A stretch of 64,000 bases of DNA. Origin: Sarcocystis neurona. Taxonomy: Eukaryota > Apicomplexa > Conoidasida > Eucoccidiorida > Sarcocystidae. The stretch's first letter is position 1; the number at the start of each line of letters is the position of its first letter. The position numbers and the translations under genes are program-made. The stretch lies in the NCBI GenBank assembly GCA_000727475.1, contig KL647291.1, positions 596,325 to 660,324 of the forward strand, in the 5' to 3' direction. Under the pieces are notes generated by a model. The model searched no databases, had not been told where the DNA came from, and saw only the letters and a program-made list of their open reading frames with translations. Below, in pieces: positions 52,301 through 63,440 of the stretch.

Positions 52301-55300
52301 TATACGCCGAAGGAGCCGGCACAGAGCACGGCAGAATTGTCTTGATTTGGGCTGTCCTGCTTCACGCCCTTCCGGCAGACGCATGCGACCCCCAGCTGCT
52401 GCAGGACCCTCTCTTCGCCGGCGTCGCGAGGGGAGTACTGCGACCCCGCGAAGCCCCAAAGCAGCAGCACAACAGGAGCAGCAGCAGCACCAGTTACAAC
52501 AGGAGCACCAGCCATAGCAGCGACAACAGGAGGAGGAGGAGCAGCAGCAGTGATAACAGGACCGGCAGCCACAGCAGCGATAAGAGGAGCAGCAGCAGCA
52601 GCAGTAGCAGCGGTGTGACAATAGGAGCAGTCGCACCGCAGCAGAAAAAGTGTGCGTGAGGCGAGGCGGAAGACGAGGAGGAGACGCAGCGTGGAAGAGA
52701 CGGAAGCGCCAGGAGCAGCAAGGGAAGACGAGAAGCGGAGAGAAACAAACAGCAGGCGCAGCAGAGAAGATGAGAAGGAGAGGCTGGCAACGAGCCGGCA
52801 ACCGCGCGCAGACAAAAAGGCAAAAGCAGGTGGCTATGAAGAAGCAAACGAGGGGAAGAAACGGAGGAGGCAGCGAAGAAAACGGAGGTCACATGACGAG
52901 CGAAGAAGCGAAGGAGGAGGACGAAGAAGAGGAGAAGGAAAGGCGCGCCCAGGAAGCAACAGCAACAGAGGCAAACGCGTCGCAGCATAGGAGAAGCCCC
53001 AGCCAGCGCAAACTGATCTGCTGCAGAAACATCGCCCCGACGCACACAGAAAAAGAGAAAATGTCTTCGAAGAAGAACATTTACACTTCGACAAATTCTT
53101 TCTCTCTCTATATATACAAATGCGTATGTACAAAGATACACCCGTCCAGCTGGGCAATGATCCACACGTCAGTCCATATACATATATATATGTGTAGACA
53201 TATGTACCTGCTACATACATATATATACGTGTGCAAACCTACACACCTGCCACACAGAAAATAGACCTGCTTCTACAAACATGTATATATAAATGTTTGC
53301 CTATACGTGTACAGACACACATATACATACACAGGTGTCCCTCGCTCTGTACAGAAACGCTTGTAATGCCCCCTTTCCCCTCTCCCACACGCAGAGATAA
53401 ATAGACACCTCTTCCTCTCCCTTTTTGTGTCTCTCTCTCTGTACATATATATATATATATACCTGCCTATACGCATATATACATATATATACACACATGT
53501 ACATCAGCAGCACTATCCCGAAGAACGCGCGTAAGTTGTCTATCGCCCATATGGCCACAGACAACCGCAGAGGGGAAGTAGAACTACGTTCGTCTGCATG
53601 CAGAGATGCTGAGAAGATGTCGCCTGCGTCATTTGAAGAGAAGTGAGGAGGTTTCGTTTCCTCTTGAAATACTGTCGCTTCAAAAGACCGCGCGGCGTCC
53701 TTGCTGATTCTGGTGGCACTTACTGCGGCGTCTTGCGGTCGGTCGTCGAAGCCCGCCTGCCAGGCGCAGGGCGCAGTGCCGAGGAGGCAGCAGCGCCACG
53801 TTCCATCATAGGCAGAGGTGAAGAGCTGCAGAAACAAATCCGCCGTGAGTGTGTCTGAGTGTCGCCAGGCCGCTGCCCGAGGCACCGGCGGTGGGAACTG
53901 CACCGGCGGTATTTCTGCGTCTCCCTCATTTTCAACTGCTGCAGGTGCTTCTTCGCGCTCTGCAGACGCGCCCGTCTCAGCAGCAACAGCAGCAGCTTGC
54001 TGCTGACCGCTCCCCGGGGTCGTCACTCCCTCCCACAAAGTAGCAGCAGCAGCGACAGTTGCCTCTCCTTCTTCGTTTGTCCCTCGCCCTGTTGCTGCTG
54101 CGCCAGCTGCTGCTGCTGTCGTGCGAGAGGAGTCCCCGCTGCTATTCGGCGCCGTCTCCCGCGGCACCTGCTGCGGCTGCGCCTCCTTTTCATCCTCCTC
54201 CCTGTCCGCCGCCTTCGCACGCTTCCTTCCGACGTGTCTTGCAGCAGCTGCTGCTGCTCCTGTCCCGTCGCGGGCGTTCCCAGCAGGGAGTCGACGCACA
54301 CCAGCAGCAGCAGCATCAGCAGCAGCAGCATCAGCATGCAGATCCAGCTGCTCCTTCCGCTGCTTCCACTTCATTTGCTGCGCTATCGGATCGTTTGCTT
54401 CCGGCGTCACCGGCAGCGACTTTTCTCTGCGTAGTCTCTGTAGCAGCATCACGCCGTCGACGCCGCCTCCTCCTTCTCCTCCTCCTCGTCCTGCTGCTGT
54501 TGCTGCTGCGGCAGCAAAGGCGCGTCGCCGACTATCTGTCGAGCTGCTGCGAGAGCGGCGTGAGAAGTACTTGCTCGTTGCAGAGCCTGACGGCGAACAA
54601 CTCCGCAGGGCAACATGAATCTTCTTCGTGTCTGCCAGTCCCCGACCGGGTTGTTCCTCTCCTTTTCCTTTTCTCTCCTCTTTTCGCCCGCTCCTCTGCT
54701 GCAGCTGCTTCCCCCACGCGTCCGCTCCCGCAGTGCCATCGCTTGCCGCACTTGCTGCAGCAGCAGCAGCACCGCGTTGCCATATGTCTGGTCGAACCAA
54801 AAAAGTCGTCCCTCCCGCCCCGTTCTGCTGCTTCTGCTGTTGCTGCAGCAGATGTTGCTGCAGTGCTTCCTCTGACTGCAGCGCTTCTCCCATCCCCGTC
54901 GTTCCCAACGACTCCCCTGCTTCCTTGCTGCTGCTGCTGCTGCTCCCACATCCGTTGCCGTTGCCCTGCCGAACGACTGACTCTGCGGCTGGCGCCTTCC
55001 CAGCTTCACCCGCTGTCGCTGTTGCTGCCCCATGTTGCTGCTGCTGCATCTGCTTCTTCCTCTCCGTCTTCTCGCCCTCTTCTTCCTCCTTCTCTTCTTT
55101 TCCCTCCTCACCTGCAGCCCAGTTCCGTCGGTCCGACTCGCGCGTTCCTCCCCCCGGTTCTCGTGGTGAAAAAGGAAATGCCTTCTTCTCTACCTTTTGC
55201 TCCTCCTGCTGCTGCAGTTTCTGCTCTGCTGCTGCTGCTGAAGACGACCCACCGCCCCCTGCCGCCGCTCTGCACCACTCCTCCTCGTCGTCCGCGCGTG

Positions 55301-55508
55301 CTGCTGCTGCAGCAGCTGCTGCGGCAGGGGCGTCGTCGCCGCTTGCGTCTGCTGACCCTTTGTTAACGGCTGTTGCAGCTGCTTCGCCGTGGCCCGTGGG
55401 CACCCCCTGCTGCACTGCAGAACTTGCTGTCGCTGCTGCAGAAGGAAACGCGCATCCTTCCTGCTCTCGAACTTTCTCGGTCTGAAGCTTGCTCTTGCAG
55501 CTTCCCAT
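37921..55508 (-). CDS. PP2C-family (PPM) Ser/Thr protein phosphatase, N-myristoylated type, eight exons, 888 aa
   Basis: Exons 53724-55508, 52165-52437, 50344-50500, 46818-46892, 43694-43839, 41502-41597, 38857-38961 and 37921-37950 join with GT-AG introns in phases 0, 0, 1, 1, 0, 0, 0. The frame runs from ATG to TGA. The N-terminus MGSCKSK fits N-myristoylation (Gly2, Ser6) with Cys4 open to palmitoylation. Exon 1 (595 residues) is low-complexity Ala/Gln/Glu/Ser. From exon 2 the metal-dependent phosphatase domain follows: SPNQDN, FDGHGPSGHD, LSGTTASV, GHVGDSRVVL, LTVDHKP, GGEVRRLE, MSRAIGD, LILASDGVWEFIS and a final WIDEDGHVIDDITC. All metal-binding Asp positions of the family are present, so it should be active. 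It would dephosphorylate Ser/Thr, probably at a membrane. The 30 bp last exon codes ITCQVVWLR. The exon 1 end rests on a consensus GTAAGT and is the least certain boundary. Confidence 0.92.
40908..41125. repeat. Diverged tandem duplication in phosphatase intron 6
   Basis: CTCCCCTCCCCGTCGCT near 40918 recurs as CTCCCCTACCCGTCGCT near 41036. Each is followed about 65-70 bp later by GA(T/C)GCAGTACTC. Unit is roughly 117 bp; copies are diverged. Confidence 0.7.
42212..42455. repeat. Tandem duplication of about 120 bp in phosphatase intron 5
   Basis: The sequence (AT)n-GTTCTTTACATTGATAT ... CACATAGAGTGTACACGAC ... ACGGATCTCCC ... TTATCCCTCTTGTAC occurs twice in a row. CTTTACATTG lies at 42231 and 42351. 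The copies differ mainly in microsatellite length. Confidence 0.9.
43855..44440. repeat. CAG-type block (sense strand CTG) upstream of phosphatase exon 5
   Basis: Imperfect CAGCAG/GCAGCA repeats on the plus strand lie in intron 4 and end within about 20 bp of the exon 5 acceptor at 43840. On the coding strand this is a CTG/CTCCTG tract running into GTCGCAG|. It is intronic. Confidence 0.75.
48348..48999. other. Assembly gap (652 N)
   Basis: A run of N inside the CT-rich tract of phosphatase intron 3. Flanking exons 50344-50500 and 46818-46892 join in phase, so no coding sequence is missing. Confidence 0.99.
49332..49426. repeat. 19 bp minisatellite, five copies
   Basis: Unit TCTGCCCTCGCTCCTTCTG; copies 1 and 2 are identical, and copies 3 to 5 read TCTCTCC in place of TCGCTCC. 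The last copy ends C instead of G. Confidence 0.97.
50520..50860. repeat. CAG-type block (sense strand CTG) upstream of phosphatase exon 3
   Basis: AGCAGCAG and GGAGCAG repeats on the plus strand lie in intron 2, starting about 20 bp from the exon 3 acceptor (TTTTTGCAG|GCAC at 50500). Confidence 0.8.
52438..53000. repeat. CAG-type then purine-rich block in phosphatase intron 1
   Basis: From the exon 2 acceptor at 52437, CAGCAGCACAACAGGAGCAG-type repeats reach about 52640. They pass into a GA/AGG-rich purine stretch to about 53000. On the coding strand it is a CTG/CTCCT pyrimidine-rich tract leading to the acceptor. Confidence 0.8.
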
Positions 55509-55600
55509 TTCGTCTAGTCTTTCTCTCCTCCTGCTGCTGCTGACACTGCTGCTGCTCTGGCGCCTCCGCCTTCTTCTCTCCCTCTTCCTGCATCACTTCT
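53930..55600. repeat. CTG-type block (sense strand CAG) coding homopolymers in phosphatase exon 1
   Basis: CTGCTGCTG repeats on the plus strand cover the minus-strand exon 1 and give runs of Ala, Gln and Ser in the phosphatase (for example QMQQQQH and AAAAAAAAARADD). Orientation is opposite to the intronic blocks at 52.4, 50.5 and 43.9 kb. Confidence 0.85.
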
Positions 55601-57250
55601 TCCTACAAAACTGTCGCATGCGCGCACCGCGCCGGCCGCTGGGAACTCCCAGTAGTAGCAGCGGTCTCCCCCGCCCTCTTTTTTCCTCCCACGTGATGCA
55701 GCTGCGTCGCCCCACAGCGGAGCAGCAGCAGCAGCAACTGGTGCAGCACTCGTGCGTCACCCAGAGCGGCAGCAAAAGCAGCAGCGGATCACCGTCTTGA
55801 CAACTCTTTTCTTCTTCTTCTCCGTCTGTGCTGCTCTGCTATTCCTCCTTGCTGTACTACGCGTCTATCCGAAGGACTCTCTGCAGACCTCCCCAGCAAC
55901 TCGTGGAGCTGTCTCTGGTCAGAACAAAGAAATATATAAGAGGAACATTTCTATCTCCCCTGCGAGTCGCAGGAGCAGAAAACTGCTGCCTCCTACTGTA
56001 GTGACAGAGACAGCCGGAGACGCATGCAGCGGAGCGACACGTCAACCAGGAGCCAACGAGACGACCCTCTAATGCTGCTGCTGCTTCTTCTGTCGTCAAG
56101 CGCATGCCCCAACTAAGCGCTCCATAAACATGTGGACCCACACATATACACGCCTACACAGAGATCCGCATGCGTACACGTGCATACGCATGCATTTATG
56201 TTATATGCAGCTCAGCACAAAAAAACTCCCCATGCTGTACCTAATTCTACATACAAAGATATATATATATATGTATACACACACACAGAGACATACACAT
56301 ACGCCTATATATATATATATATACAGAGAGAGAGAGACAGAGAGAGAGACACACACACACACACTTATACAGAGAGAGGCGCATACGCTAATATACATAT
56401 ATATATATACATATATATATATACGGAGAGACACACATATACCGAGAGTGACACATAAGGATATATATATATATATATACATACAGACACATATGTAGAG
56501 AGACAGACACATACGCTAATATACACGTACACACATGTAGAGGGAGACGCCCATATACAGAGAGAGACACAAACGTATAGTTACATACACAGAGACACAG
56601 ACAGTAACAGAGAGAGACAAACACATATACATACATATATACGTTATATATGTATATATGTATATATACATATATATATATATACACATATATATATATA
56701 TACATATGTATGTACACATACATATATATCTATATACATATATATATATATATATGCAGAGAGACAGAGAGAGACATACAAACACAGACACGCGTCTGTC
56801 TAGACATGCGTGCGTCCACCGTCTGCAGACCCCGGGTGTCTGTACATATTTATATGTGGAAAGTAGACAGGGAGACAGATACATGCGGCGCCTAACATTT
56901 GTACGTTTGCCAACAAAAAGAACGACCTACACACAATTATAGCAGAGACAGGGAGGTACACATACGCGACACAAGCGCGTCTGCGAGACTAGTACACGCT
57001 TAATCTGTGGGCGTAGTTATATACGAACAGGTAGATATGCCCGCACACAATGTCATTGCCTTGATATATATATATATGTATATATATATGTATATATAGA
57101 GAGAGAAACAGAGAGAGCGAGACAGACTTGAAAAGAGTGTACACTTGAAGGTATGTATGCATATTTGGAAAGGCGTAGATATAACTTGTGAGAAAAAGAG
57201 GTAGAAGCAACTGCGGCCGTGACTTTGTCATGCGGTACGCCACTCCTGAG
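55509..57250. other. 5' flank of the phosphatase gene, with TA/CA/GA microsatellites
   Basis: The first 300 bp are CTG/CT-rich. From 56250 to 57110 the sequence is TATATA, ACACAC and AGAGAG runs, with two near-identical GAGAGAGACAG-type stretches. No gene is supported; the phosphatase promoter probably lies in the first kilobase, without a defined element that I can see. Confidence 0.5.
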
Positions 57251-57289
57251 AATTCTGAATCGCCGCCACAGCTGCGGGAGCACCAGCAG

Positions 57290-59180
57290 GAGTGACGCAG
57301 GACTTTACAGCAGCCGCGGCAGGTCCCGTTTCTTCTTTTTCTTTTGCAGCAGCTGCAGCACAGCAGCAGCACCCTCTGCGGGTCGAGCATTTCCACAGTC
57401 GCACAGAGCAGCTCGTGAGCGGCGCAGGTGCTGCAGCAGCCTTCCCCCTACCCCGCAGGCAGCAGCATCGACTCCCGCCCGTGCAGCAGCCGCAGCAGCA
57501 CCGTCCCTTTCTTCTTCTGTCGAAGAGCAATGACGCGGGCAGTTGCAGCAGCAGCCACCGCTGCGACAGCACTCGCTGCTGCAGCAGCAGCCACCCTTCC
57601 AGTAGCCACAAGAGCGGCGCAGAAGAAGCAGCAGACCGCAGCAGGGAGGGAAGGAGGAGGAGGAGGAAAAGGAGGAGAAGCAGCAGGAGCAGCACCGGCG
57701 GGAACTGGTGGTGGAACCAGTTCAAATGCAGCGGGCGCGTCTCTGCTGTACGTACACCGGAAGCCGCTGCTGCACCAGTGCGAGGTCCGGCAAAACGCAG
57801 CTGCAGCATTTGCAGCCACAACGTTGCTGCAGCTGCAACACCACGCGGGCTGCTCCAGCAGATTCAGCGACTGCTGCAGCAGCAGCAGCGGAGAAATGAC
57901 GCTGCAGCAGATCGGGAGCAACAAACGTAGGTGCAGGTGCAGCAGCGGGGACATCCCAAGATGCTGAAGCAGCAGCTACATAAATTTCTGTCGGACCCCA
58001 CACTCGACAAAAGCAGCTGCAGCAGACGCAGCCGCGCGCCGTGAGACGCAACGCAACGGCAGGAGCCGCAGCAGCAGGTGTCGTCTCGGAGCCTTGCAGC
58101 AGCAGACGTCGCCTCGGAGCCCTGCAACAGCAGGTGCAACACGAAATGCTGCTGCAGCAGCTGAGCACACGCAGCAGCAGTGACTTCTGGCAGCGGCGTG
58201 GCAGAGACTCTGTCTTACGGCGACGGACGAGCAGCAGCTGCGAGCAGCAGCAGCCGCAGACGTGAACTGCAGCGGCAGCAGGGAGGAGAGGAGACGCAGC
58301 CGCAGCAGCAGGAGCAGCGTTCGCGTGGAAACGCAGCAGCAGCCCCAGTACAAGCGATAAGACCAACTGGTGAACTAGTAGCGAAGACAGTTGCAGGGAA
58401 ATGTTTGTACAGACGTGCATAGAGGGGAATATTCATGAATGTAAACCTTCCCCTTCCTTCGTGTTTTCCTTGTACTCACACAACCAAAATATACACATAT
58501 ATATATATATATGTATAGAGAGAGAAAGAGGAAGAGTGAGTTGTGCTGCTTGCGAGAACGACGGCAGCACTGAAAACAGGGAGAGGTGTACAGACACCTG
58601 AGCCAGGGTGACACGCAGCAGCAGCACCCCCTGCTGCAACGAGACTCGAGCAGATGGTTTCGTTCGTTGAATTACAGGGACAAATTCCTGCAACACGCAG
58701 CAGCAGCAGCGCGGCGGCCGCAGCAGAGAGAGCGAGAAAGCAGCAGCAGACAGGACGAGGCAAGAAGGGAAAGTGGAGGAAGAGCAGGAAGAACAGCAAG
58801 AGGCAGAAGAATAACTGAACAGGAGCAGCACCTGTCGCACAGCAGCGGCGCCGCAGCAGCAGCGAGAAGACAACGTATACACTGCCAGAAAAGCAGGAGG
58901 TGGGGTGAGAAAGATATACGTACAGATACACATATATGTCTCCACTCACACATTAACATATATAGTGCAAGACATGTCATCTATTCATACGTACGTACAG
59001 AGATTTACAGGTATACATGCTCGCTGGCGCACTTTGTCGTTGACACGGTGCCCCCTCTCCCCCGAGGAGCGGCGCCAGCAAAAAGTCGTGCAGCAGAAAA
59101 GAGACGTACCAGAGGAGAGAAGCAGCAGAAACGAGCAGCAGCAGAAACGAGCAGCAGCAGAAACGAGCAGCAGCAGAAGA
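57290..59180. repeat. CAG-type triplet blocks, with a 16 bp minisatellite
   Basis: Plus-strand CAGCAG/GCAGCA repeats run over about 57290-58350 and 58610-58860. Around 59115-59178 a 16 bp unit AGCAGCAGCAGAAACG is repeated about four times; 16 is not a multiple of three, so it would shift any frame. Several frames on both strands stay open throughout, so open length is not evidence of coding here. Confidence 0.8.
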
Positions 59181-60890
59181 GAACGGAAGAAGCACAAATG
59201 GGCGTCCCTTTCAGCGGAGAGGTGTGCGGCAGAACTTCGACAAGAGCTGCGACGATTTCTGAGAGGAAAACACAAGAGAAGGGAGGAGATCCACCACGGG
59301 GGAGCGGACACAGAAAGGAGATGAAGACAGAAGGGAGCAGCAGCCACGTCTCAATGTAGAAACGGCCATCGCGGGTCGGCATCTTCTCCAGACCTCCCTT
59401 ACAAATGTGCCGAAGAAGTCCACACACGTATCAAAGCGGTCTCTCTACGTTGGGTAATACGTACACACACACATATATATTATACACAGGTGAAGAGACG
59501 GATACACAGAAATATATATGCTAGAACACAAGCATGATGACACGGGTCCGCATGTACGGAGCCAGGTCCATATTCACACATCCACAAACAAGCGTCTTTA
59601 TAAAGGTGAAACTAGACGTATACACACATACACATACATATAAACGTACTTACGTATACATACGTATACGCGGAGGTACAGAGATACCTATATATTCGAA
59701 CACACATATACCCCTATACGTAAATGTATGCAAATACATTCATATATATATGTATATCGAGAGAAACGGAGAAAAACGTCTACAGGTACGCAGAGATACA
59801 TCCCTCGAATATGAGTATCCCACGGCGTTTTCTTGCAGGCAGCCCCACACCACAAGGCAGGCGGGACAGATATACGTGTACACAGCACGGGTAAGAGAAC
59901 TTGAAAAAAAGGATGTCTCTTTATCTTCTTTTACACGGAGCTTTGAAAGAAGAGAGAGAAGGAGACGTGGGTGCCGACGTGTGTCATGCGTCTACACCGC
60001 GCCAGGAACTGTCCGGTGTCTGTACACCCGGAAAAGAGTCCCCCCCACGCCCACGCGCAGAGACGGAATTCGCGTAGAGAAGCTCTTATTCACAAAAAAT
60101 GCAGTCTTTCTCTTCTGGCGCGCCACATATGTTGGTAGACGACAGCAGAAGAAGAAACGATGCTTCCACGCCGAGAGATAGGTGGACAAAGCGGTCCCGT
60201 GAATTTCTCTCTCTATTTTGGAAAATACCACACACGGACACCAGGACATATATATATGTATGTATGGGTATATATATTTTATACTACGTGCATATATACA
60301 TATATATGTGTACACGTATGGATATACGGAGAAAGGCGATGGTGTTTCTAGAGAAGCAGAAGAGAAGAAAAAACGCGAGAGGGGCAGTATAGTCGACGAA
60401 GAGACATCCGCTGACGTGGCACAGGCATGTCCACATGCAAAAACCCACGGACATGCAGCGGAAGAGAAATCGAGCAGAAGAAATGGAGAGACACAAACGG
60501 AGAGGGAGACAGCGAAAAAGAAAGGAGAAAAAGAGACACACAGGTACAGGAGTCTGTCACTTGATATCTGAAAACACGAGCAGCTCTCTCGCGAGTCGCT
60601 CACGTCGTCGTCTTTATGCGGAAGAACTCTCTACTGCCACCTTACGCGTGGCAGGAAGAGAGAAAGGCAGGTAGACGGGGTGTTCCTTTGTTGCTGCAGT
60701 ATAGGGGAAGTATAGAGGGGAGAAAAGTGTACCGCTATAGAACTAACGTGCGGCATTTTGTTCTATCCATGAGACTTCCTCAGAAAGAGAAGAAAAGCAG
60801 ACGACCCTCGCAGACGAGACGAGAATGCCAGGCGAAGCGGAAGAGACGGTCCCAAGACGGAGGAGGACCGTGGAAAAAACGCGGCTTGTT
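59181..60890. other. Stretch with TA/CA runs and no supported gene
   Basis: It contains TA/CA microsatellites (about 59460-59770 and 60245-60310) and GA-rich segments. The only item of note is a 42 bp minus-strand candidate exon near 59403-59444, treated in the findings. No promoter or RNA gene seen. Confidence 0.4.
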
Positions 60891-61108
60891 GCTGCGAACG
60901 CAGCTCAGCAACAGCAGCCGTGCAACGGCAGCGGCAGCCGTGCAACAACAACAGCAAGCCGAAGACAAGGAACGCACAGACACGCAGATTCCTGTGTATC
61001 AGCTGCTGCTGCTGTTCCTCCTCCTCTTCCTTCTCCTCACGTTGCTGTTGCTGTAGTCACTTCGTCCCCGTCGAGGTGCTGCTGCTGCAACTTGCGGAGG
61101 GTACCACG

Positions 61109-62042
61109 TCAGAAAAAAGTGAAGTGGCCTGCGTTCTCTCTTCGGTGCTGCTGCGCTGTGCTGCGCTGCCTTTCTTTGGCTCCTCGGCTGCTGTCGGGCA
61201 GTCTCAGCCTTCTTTTAGTTCTGAGGAGAATCTGCAGCAGCAGCAGCAGCCCCGCGACTCTGTTGCTGTCTCCGGCTACTGGCCGTGCGTGTCTATACAC
61301 TGTTGCTGTTACGCGCCGTGGTGTCTACTGTCGTTCTTTTTCCCCTCCTACGCCGCTCCGGTGTTCCCGCTGCTCCGGGTTGGCGTCCTGCTGCTACTGC
61401 TGCTGCTGCTCTCCTGGGTACTAATTCTTTTTCGGCTGCAGATGCTCTTTCGTATGCCGCTCCTCAGCGGCCTGGCACTCCTTGCGCTGCTGCAGCTGCT
61501 GTAATTCTTCCTGCTGCTCTAGCCTTCCTTGCTGCTGCCCTTTCTGTGCTGCGTTAGCGCTGCTGCTGCTGCTGCTGCTTGTTTTTCTGCAGTGGCTGCC
61601 GCTGCTGACGCTCCAGCACCGGACAACAGGGCACAGACACACCTGCGTTGGGCGGGCGGCTTACTGCCGCTGGTGGCGTGATTTTCTCCATGAGGAGATC
61701 TGCAGCAACACACTCGGCTCTCGCACTTTGCAATTCCGTCTCTAGCGGCTGTTTCTCTTGCGTGTTATTTCCTGACGCTGCAACGACGACACCGATAGAG
61801 CTGCTGCGGCAGCGGCAGTCCGAGGACGCGAGGCGCACACCAACCCAGTCGACCTCCGAACCCTGCGACTGCAGCAACACAGTGGCTGCAGCAACACAGC
61901 GGCTGATAAACTTTTCAGGTCGAATGGATGTAGTAATTACGCAAGAGGCAGTCATCATCTGCCGCGCAGCTGCTGCGCCAGACGCGGCCCTTCGCACCCA
62001 TGTCGTTGCCGCAGTGCCTCGTCGCGCTGTAGACGGTCCCAC
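61109..62042 (-). CDS. Possible C-terminal exons of an unknown protein
   Basis: A minus-strand frame open from at least 62042 reaches a donor GCGGCA|GTAAGC at 61665 (phase 0). A second frame starts after GCTGCTGCAG at 61231 in phase 0 and ends with TGA at 61109 (40 codons, basic: LLRTKRRLRL). The upstream part has non-repetitive, natural-looking sequence (EVDWVGVRLASS, ETELQSARAECVAADLL, MEKITPPAA). No ATG in good context was found and no family is recognised, so a 5' part is missing or lies further right. The triplet-rich setting makes open frames cheap, which lowers confidence. Confidence 0.3.
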
Positions 62043-62984
62043 CGCGGACGGTAAAAAGAGAAGCGGGAGGCGGCTCTGCGGATGCAGCAGTGAAGGAAAG
62101 ACTTCTTGCGTTAGAGACGAACAGAAAAAGAAAAGGCCGAGCGCGTCTCTGCGCTGCTCTGGCCGCGCTCTCGATTATTAGGACGCGTCGACAGGCGGGC
62201 GAACGATACGGCGGGGTCATCTGCTCTGATGTTGTCGCGCACAGCTACATGAGCTGGCGAAACACTTCCGCAGCAACACCAGCCGCAGCAGGAGCCCAAG
62301 CTCTGCCGTTGCAGCAGCGGCAGAACGAGAAGGAGGACGAGTAAGCAGCGACAACGCAAAGGGGAAGAGAAGGACAACAACAGCTGCTGCAGCCGACGCT
62401 GATTGTTGTTCAGGCGTGGAGCAGCAGCAGCGGCAAGACCACGAGCAGCCGTAGCAGCGGCAAGACCACCAGCAACTGTAGCGGCAGCGAGACCACCAGC
62501 AGCAGCAGCAGCAAGAGCCGCACGGCAGCAGCGGGAAGGGCAGTAGCAGCGAGGGCGAGAGCAACAACAGCAAGAGGACGGACAACAGCAGCAGCAGCAA
62601 GAGCAGCAAGCGGGAGCAGGAAGGAAAGGCGTTGACTCAGCAGTAGCAGCGGCGACAGCGACGCGGGCTGTTCTCGTCTATTACGATAGCGGCAGCAAAA
62701 ACCACGCGGCCAGCAAAGGGGAGGAGCCGATCCTTGCCTGCTTGTCCATGGCGCCGCAACAGCACTCGTTCTTCGGTCCGCAGCCGCAACAACAGCAGCA
62801 GCACAGATGCAGTTCGCACCTCAGAAGCGGCAGCAGCGGACCGGTCCTTCAACGGGCTAAAATGATGTGTTTGGTGTTACCAAACAAAATCTCTCTTGCT
62901 GCGCGTTGCCGCCTGCGACAGCGGGGCTCGACTAAGCCAACAGCTACAACAGGAGAGATGCCACGACTGCGCACCTTGCTCCGC

Positions 62985-63440
62985 TTACTCCCGCGAACAT
63001 ATTTGCTGCTTCACGCAGCGGTCTCTCCTCCGCACACCAGTACAGTACACAAAAAACGAATTCCCCGGCAGCACACCTATACGCGGTCCGGCTGCATGTG
63101 CTGCTGCTGCTTCTTGAGCCGCTACTGCTGCTGCTTGTGTTGCTGCTGCTCCTCCTCCTGTTGGTGCCTCCTGTGTGCAGTGCAGTGGCTTCTGACGTTG
63201 CTTCGACGACACACTGCAGCGACCGCTCGTGTAGCTTCTCTCTCTGAACGACCGCTGCTCCCCTGCCTCGGACTTCCCTACGACGCTCCTGACGCCACGG
63301 AAAAAACGCGCCGTTTGACGACGGCTGCTACTTTGCCGCAGCGCTTCCTCTGCTAACTGCCAGAACCTCGTTACACGGCTGCTTTCCCGCTGATGCCGCT
63401 GCTGCTGCTCAAGATGCTCGTGCACCTCCTGCTGCTCCAT
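62985..63440 (-). CDS. Unassigned ORF, 151 aa, Gln/Arg/Ala-rich
   Basis: An ATG-started minus-strand frame with a helical Gln/Glu/Arg-rich N-terminus (MEQQEVHEHLEQQQRHQ, TRFWQLAEEALRQ), then an Ala-rich run. The N-terminal half is not a simple repeat translation. It might be a 5' exon of the gene whose possible 3' exons lie at 61109-62042, but I found no phase-checked join. Confidence 0.25.
   Translation of the reverse strand: MEQQEVHEHLEQQQRHQRESSRVTRFWQLAEEALRQSSSRRQTARFFRGVRSVVGKSEAGEQRSFRERSYTSGRCSVSSKQRQKPLHCTQEAPTGGGAAATQAAAVAAQEAAAAHAAGPRIGVLPGNSFFVYCTGVRRRDRCVKQQICSRE

Noticed and set aside
54059..55485. Plus-strand frames of 285 and 435 codons rich in Leu, Ser and Cys
   Set aside because: They are antisense to phosphatase exon 1; the minus strand carries the myristoylation start and leads in phase into the catalytic domain.
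57228..58422. Several 150-230 codon frames on both strands, rich in Ala, Gln, Cys or Leu
   Set aside because: CAG-type repeats lack stops in most frames, so length is not evidence. No splice chain or domain supports any one frame.
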